This document shows positions 6,756 to 9,276 of a stretch of 9,276 nucleotides of DNA, in pieces (the first letter of the stretch is position 1; each line of letters starts with the position of its first letter). A program made the translations under genes and the position numbers. The stretch lies in assembly GCA_002371335.1 (NCBI GenBank), contig DFHP01000083.1:2034-11309 (forward strand), written 5' to 3'. The DNA is from Eubacterium sp. UBA3720 (GTDB lineage Bacteria > Bacillota > Clostridia > Lachnospirales > Lachnospiraceae). The notes beneath the pieces are model-generated. The model saw only the letters and a list, made by a program, of their open reading frames with translations. It ran no database searches and had not been told where the DNA came from.

Positions 6756-7382
6756 ATGAAACTTCAGGCAGCGATAGACAGAGTCAGTATGGAAAAAGCA
6801 GAAGAACTTATACGGCAGATCGGCACTCATGCGGATGTGATCGAGATCGGGACTTCACTGATCAAAGATTTCGGGCTTTCGGGCAGCGTTGAGAGGATCC
6901 GCAGAAAGTTTCCGCTGGTAAGGCTGCTGGCAGATATGAAAATATGCGATGAAGGAGCATATGAGGCCCGCCGGGCTTTTGAAGCAGGAGCCGACTTTAT
7001 TACAGTAATGGGCTTTTCTGCTGACGCCACGATAAGAGCCTGCGCGGATGAGGCGGATTCGTTCGGTAAGGAATACATGATCGACTTAATGTCCTGTGAC
7101 GGAGAAAGGGCAGCGGCTCTGGTAAAAGAGTTTCCCGAGGCTGTCTTCTGTATTCATCTGCCCTCTGATATCAGAGGTGCCGGTCTCGAAGAGCTGGTGG
7201 TCGAATCTATACAGTGGCTTGGAGAAGGGGTAAGGATCGCGGCGGCAGGCGGCGTTTCCGTATCTTTCATCCCTGCGCTTCGCAGCGCCGGCGTGGAAAC
7301 GGGTATCGTCGGCAGCGGGATCACAAAAGCAGAAAATGTACAGGAAGCGGCGAGAGAATATTATGAAGCCATGAAGGGATGA
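6756..7382 (+). CDS. hxlA: HUMPS-family protein, 3-hexulose-6-phosphate synthase-like
   Basis: This 208-residue protein belongs to the OMP decarboxylase/HUMPS superfamily of metal-dependent (beta/alpha)8 barrels. It keeps the N-terminal Asp (AIDRV, Asp8), VIEIGT (Glu30), the signature DMKICD (Asp60, Lys62, Asp65), His134 and AGG (164-166) before the phosphate-binding GSGIT. Full length and the VMGFSADATI stretch resemble 3-hexulose-6-phosphate synthase, which condenses formaldehyde with ribulose 5-phosphate. The related 3-keto-L-gulonate-6-phosphate decarboxylase has an Arg three residues after the conserved His and TGG in place of AGG. Here these are Ser137 and AGG, favouring the synthase type. 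The expected Tyr of typical synthases at that place is missing too. It is followed by a hexuloisomerase-like gene, the usual partner. The start has AGGAGG at 6743-6748. Confidence 0.8.
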   Translation: MKLQAAIDRVSMEKAEELIRQIGTHADVIEIGTSLIKDFGLSGSVERIRRKFPLVRLLADMKICDEGAYEARRAFEAGADFITVMGFSADATIRACADEADSFGKEYMIDLMSCDGERAAALVKEFPEAVFCIHLPSDIRGAGLEELVVESIQWLGEGVRIAAAGGVSVSFIPALRSAGVETGIVGSGITKAENVQEAAREYYEAMKG

Positions 7383-7446
7383 GTGGTTCCCGTTAAAGGA
7401 AAACAGCCGCAATACAAAAGACAGGATACTGTCCGGGAGGTCAGAC

Positions 7447-7989
7447 ATGAAAGAAATACTTGAACAGATAGAAAAAGAGATACACGAAGTGATCGCGCAG
7501 ATTGATGAAGAACAGATGAGCACGTTTGCCGGCAGGATCCGGCCCGGAAAGCGGATTTTCGTGGACGGGGAAGGGCGTTCAGGATTCAGCGCGAGAGGAT
7601 TTGCCATGAGACTTATGCACCTGGGATACACGGTCTATTTTGTGGGAGAAACGATTACTCCCGCAGTAAATGAAGGAGATGTTTTTATAGCCGTTTCAGG
7701 TTCGGGCACAAGCGCAAATGTGATCAATGATGCAAACAGAGCTAAAGACAAAGGAGCGGAAGTAATCGCGGTCACAAGCAAGAACGGCTCACAGCTTGCT
7801 TTGCTGTCTGACTATGTGTTCGTAATCCCGGGGACGGTGAAAGGTGATTCCGGAGAAGCCCGGCACTCCATACAGCTGCTCAGTTCGCTTTTTGATCAGA
7901 GCCTGCACATTGTGCTGGATGCCGTATGTCTTATCATATCCCAAAGAGATCATACAGCAAATGAGAAGGCGGTGAGATCGCACTGGTAA
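7447..7989 (+). CDS. hxlB: SIS-domain sugar-phosphate isomerase, 6-phospho-3-hexuloisomerase-like
   Basis: This 180-residue single SIS domain protein has the full pattern of 6-phospho-3-hexuloisomerase: GEGRSGFSARGFAMRLMHLG (41-60), VGETITPA, and SGSGTSANV (84-92). Known enzymes convert 3-hexulose 6-phosphate to fructose 6-phosphate and work with the synthase encoded just upstream, 64 bases away. Two usual signatures are altered. The IQPMGxLFEQ segment reads IQLLSSLFDQ (142-151), with Asp150 in place of the Glu. The C-terminal HANLE-type tail is replaced by AVRSHW. The activity may therefore be a related isomerisation. The start follows GGGAGG (7435-7440); a small hairpin (GACAG 7420-7424, CTGTC 7429-7433) lies directly before that site. 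This is the last gene of the operon in view; no convincing terminator follows. Confidence 0.83.
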   Translation: MKEILEQIEKEIHEVIAQIDEEQMSTFAGRIRPGKRIFVDGEGRSGFSARGFAMRLMHLGYTVYFVGETITPAVNEGDVFIAVSGSGTSANVINDANRAKDKGAEVIAVTSKNGSQLALLSDYVFVIPGTVKGDSGEARHSIQLLSSLFDQSLHIVLDAVCLIISQRDHTANEKAVRSHW

Positions 7990-8366
7990 CGGTCAGGTCA
8001 GAGCAGAAGTATCTCATAAGGCGGAGAACGGATAAAAACTTCCCGCATGTAATTTCTGAACACGCAGATCATGAAAATACATCGTAGGGACGCTCCCGCT
8101 TCTGTCTTGCAGGCAGCGGTACTAGTACATCGTTTTCTAATATTTTAGTCCGGTTACTTAAAGTATGATGTACTATGAATTTTTGTCGTTTACACTTGAA
8201 AATTCAAAGTGCCGGCAGAAATACAAAATCTTTTCGATGTTATTTTTCATGATTATAACTGACTCTTCAGCATGAAGCGGGAAGGCCTCATATAAATAAA
8301 AATAATAATACTATTATGAGACGCAAAAATAGTTCATGAGAACATAAATATATGATAATATAAATA
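7990..8366. other. Non-coding gap with nested inverted repeats
   Basis: I see no credible gene here. Four inverted repeats occur in nested order: TCTCATAA 8012-8019 with 8314-8321, CTTCCCGC 8039-8046 with 8277-8284, a 17/19-base pair of arms 8068-8084 with 8235-8253 (ATCATGAAAA…CATCG), and TAGTACATC 8123-8131 with 8167-8175. A separate local hairpin is CACTTGAA 8193-8200 with 8203-8211. The nesting suggests a decayed palindromic element of about 310 bp. No hairpin with a T-run was found, so the operon's terminator is not identified. A weak promoter candidate for the regulator is TTCATG (8333-8338), 17 bp, TAATAT (8356-8361). Confidence 0.5.
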
Positions 8367-8380
8367 TGTAAACGGTTTCA
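8367..8380. promoter_or_regulatory. LacI/cre-type operator before the regulator gene
   Basis: TGTAAACGGTTTCA, with flanking A, fits all fixed positions of the cre consensus WTGNAANCGNWNNCW. It lies 33 bases before the regulator's ATG and right after the likely -10 region. It is 12 of 14 identical to the bottom strand of the operon operator at 432-445. Autoregulation by the encoded LacI-family protein is the simplest reading; CcpA control is an alternative. Confidence 0.78.
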
Positions 8381-8413
8381 GTTATTTGCGGGCTAAATGA
8401 CAGGTGTTTGATC

Positions 8414-9276
8414 ATGAATATATACGACATTGCAAGGGAAGCGGGCGTTTCGATCGCAACGGTCTCCAGGGTCATTAACAATAAGGGATATGTAAGCGAA
8501 AAAACCAGAAAAAAGATCCAGAAAGTGCTGGATGATAACGGATATCAGCCCAGTGCAATCGCCCGGGGCCTGGTGACAGGCTCCATGAAAACAGTAGCGA
8601 TCCTTGCCGTGGACGTGCGTGTGCCGCATTACGCGATGACCATATATATCATGGAAAGCATGCTTTCAGAGACGGGATATTCTGTTATGGTCTGCAATAC
8701 GGGTGAAGATCCCGCAAAGACATTGAAATATATACAGATCCTCGTGAAAAAAAATGTGGACGGAATCATTCTGGTCGGATCGATCTACCGGAAACTGTGT
8801 ACGGAAGAAAGTCTCCGCCTGCTTGGAAATATACCTGTAGTAATGGCGAACGGCAGGATCGATAAAGAAAACTTTCATTCCGTACTGGTAGATGACGGGT
8901 ACGGGATAGGACTGGCAGTAAAGCACATGTATGAAACAGGTCATCGGAAGATCGCTTATGTCAGGGATCGTCAGACAGAATCGGCGATGAGAAAACAGAA
9001 AGGATTTACGGACACTCTGACATCTTTCGGATATGAAGATCCGGTACAGCATGTTTTTTCCACATCCTACGGTCTGGACGGAGGCAAAGCCGTCGCGGAA
9101 AAGATATTGGGGCATCCCTATGGTTATGATGCGGTCGTATGCGGCGAGGACCTGACGGCGGTCGGCGTTCTGTATGGATTGCTCGATCACGGAATCAAAG
9201 TGCCTGATGAGATATCCGTCAGCGGCTGCAATAATTCCGAATATGCGACAGTGTGCAACCCGCAGCTGACGAGCGT
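8414..9276 (+). CDS. LacI-family transcriptional regulator, CcpA-like (3' end cut by window)
   Basis: The first 287 residues of a protein normally about 330-340 long are present; the frame runs off the window end without a stop. The N-terminal helix-turn-helix MNIYDIAREAGVSIATVSR and the hinge helix (PSAIARGL) are classic LacI/GalR. The recognition helix VSIATVSRV is nearly that of CcpA (VSMATVSRV), in keeping with the cre-like operators at 431-445 and 8367-8380. The following periplasmic-binding-type effector domain is typical (VDGIILVGS, VLVDDGYGIGLAVKHMYETGHRKIAYV, GEDLTAVGVLYGLLDHGIKVPDEISVSGCNNS, NPQLTS). AGGTG lies seven bases before the start. It probably represses the upstream operon and itself, released by a pathway sugar phosphate or acid; it is a local paralogue and less likely to be global CcpA, judging from its position and divergent effector domain. 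Confidence 0.92.
   Translation, partial: MNIYDIAREAGVSIATVSRVINNKGYVSEKTRKKIQKVLDDNGYQPSAIARGLVTGSMKTVAILAVDVRVPHYAMTIYIMESMLSETGYSVMVCNTGEDPAKTLKYIQILVKKNVDGIILVGSIYRKLCTEESLRLLGNIPVVMANGRIDKENFHSVLVDDGYGIGLAVKHMYETGHRKIAYVRDRQTESAMRKQKGFTDTLTSFGYEDPVQHVFSTSYGLDGGKAVAEKILGHPYGYDAVVCGEDLTAVGVLYGLLDHGIKVPDEISVSGCNNSEYATVCNPQLTS

Noticed and set aside
7086..7631. Long minus-strand frames opposite the operon genes
   Set aside because: They are antisense shadows of clear protein-family genes, without ribosome binding sites or recognisable motifs.
8085..8100. GGGA/TCCC hairpin after the SIS gene as operon terminator
   Set aside because: The stem is short and no T-run follows, so it does not meet the form of an intrinsic terminator.

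Overview
The window looks like a chromosomal segment of a Firmicutes/Clostridia bacterium, most likely Lachnospiraceae-like. The reasons are strong AGGAGG-type ribosome binding sites, moderate GC coding DNA next to AT-rich intergenic DNA, a consensus sigma-A promoter, CcpA/LacI-type operators, a tRNA without an encoded CCA end, and long palindromic intergenic repeats. The taxonomic assignment is inference.

Layout: (1) 1-61, the 3' end of a tRNA and its intrinsic terminator. (2) 62-483, a regulatory intergenic region holding a degenerate dispersed repeat, a consensus promoter (TTGACA-16-TATAAT, 396-423) and two LacI/cre-type operators that bracket it. (3) 484-7989, seven co-directional genes that look like one catabolic transcription unit: an ion-transporter-superfamily permease, a lone hydantoinase/oxoprolinase-A-like ATPase, an unrecognised protein with HELFH and a downstream Glu (possible zinc hydrolase), a YhcH/YjgK/YiaL protein, a PfkB kinase of the 2-keto-3-deoxygluconate kinase type, a HUMPS-family protein closest to 3-hexulose-6-phosphate synthase, and a SIS-domain protein closest to 6-phospho-3-hexuloisomerase. 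(4) 7990-8413, a non-coding region with several nested inverted repeats and an operator. (5) 8414 to the end, a CcpA-like LacI-family regulator cut by the window edge.

How the genes may work together: the permease probably imports an organic or sugar acid. The lone HyuA-like protein may open a cyclic or amide bond with ATP. YhcH may assist an anomer or isomer step. The kinase phosphorylates a keto sugar acid, and the HUMPS/SIS pair does the final carbon-carbon cleavage or condensation and isomerisation on phosphosugars. The substrate is unknown. The combination does not match a textbook pathway: there is a KDG-type kinase but no KDPG aldolase, a HyuA but no HyuB, and an HPS/PHI-like pair whose active-site motifs differ from the standard ones. 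The regulator's own operator (TGTAAACGGTTTCA) matches the main promoter operator (TGTAAGCGCTTTCA on the bottom strand) at 12 of 14 positions, so the operon is probably controlled by this regulator, by CcpA, or by both.

A roughly 197-bp palindromic element sits inside the operon between the YhcH and kinase genes, and a fragment of its left arm is repeated just upstream of the kinase.
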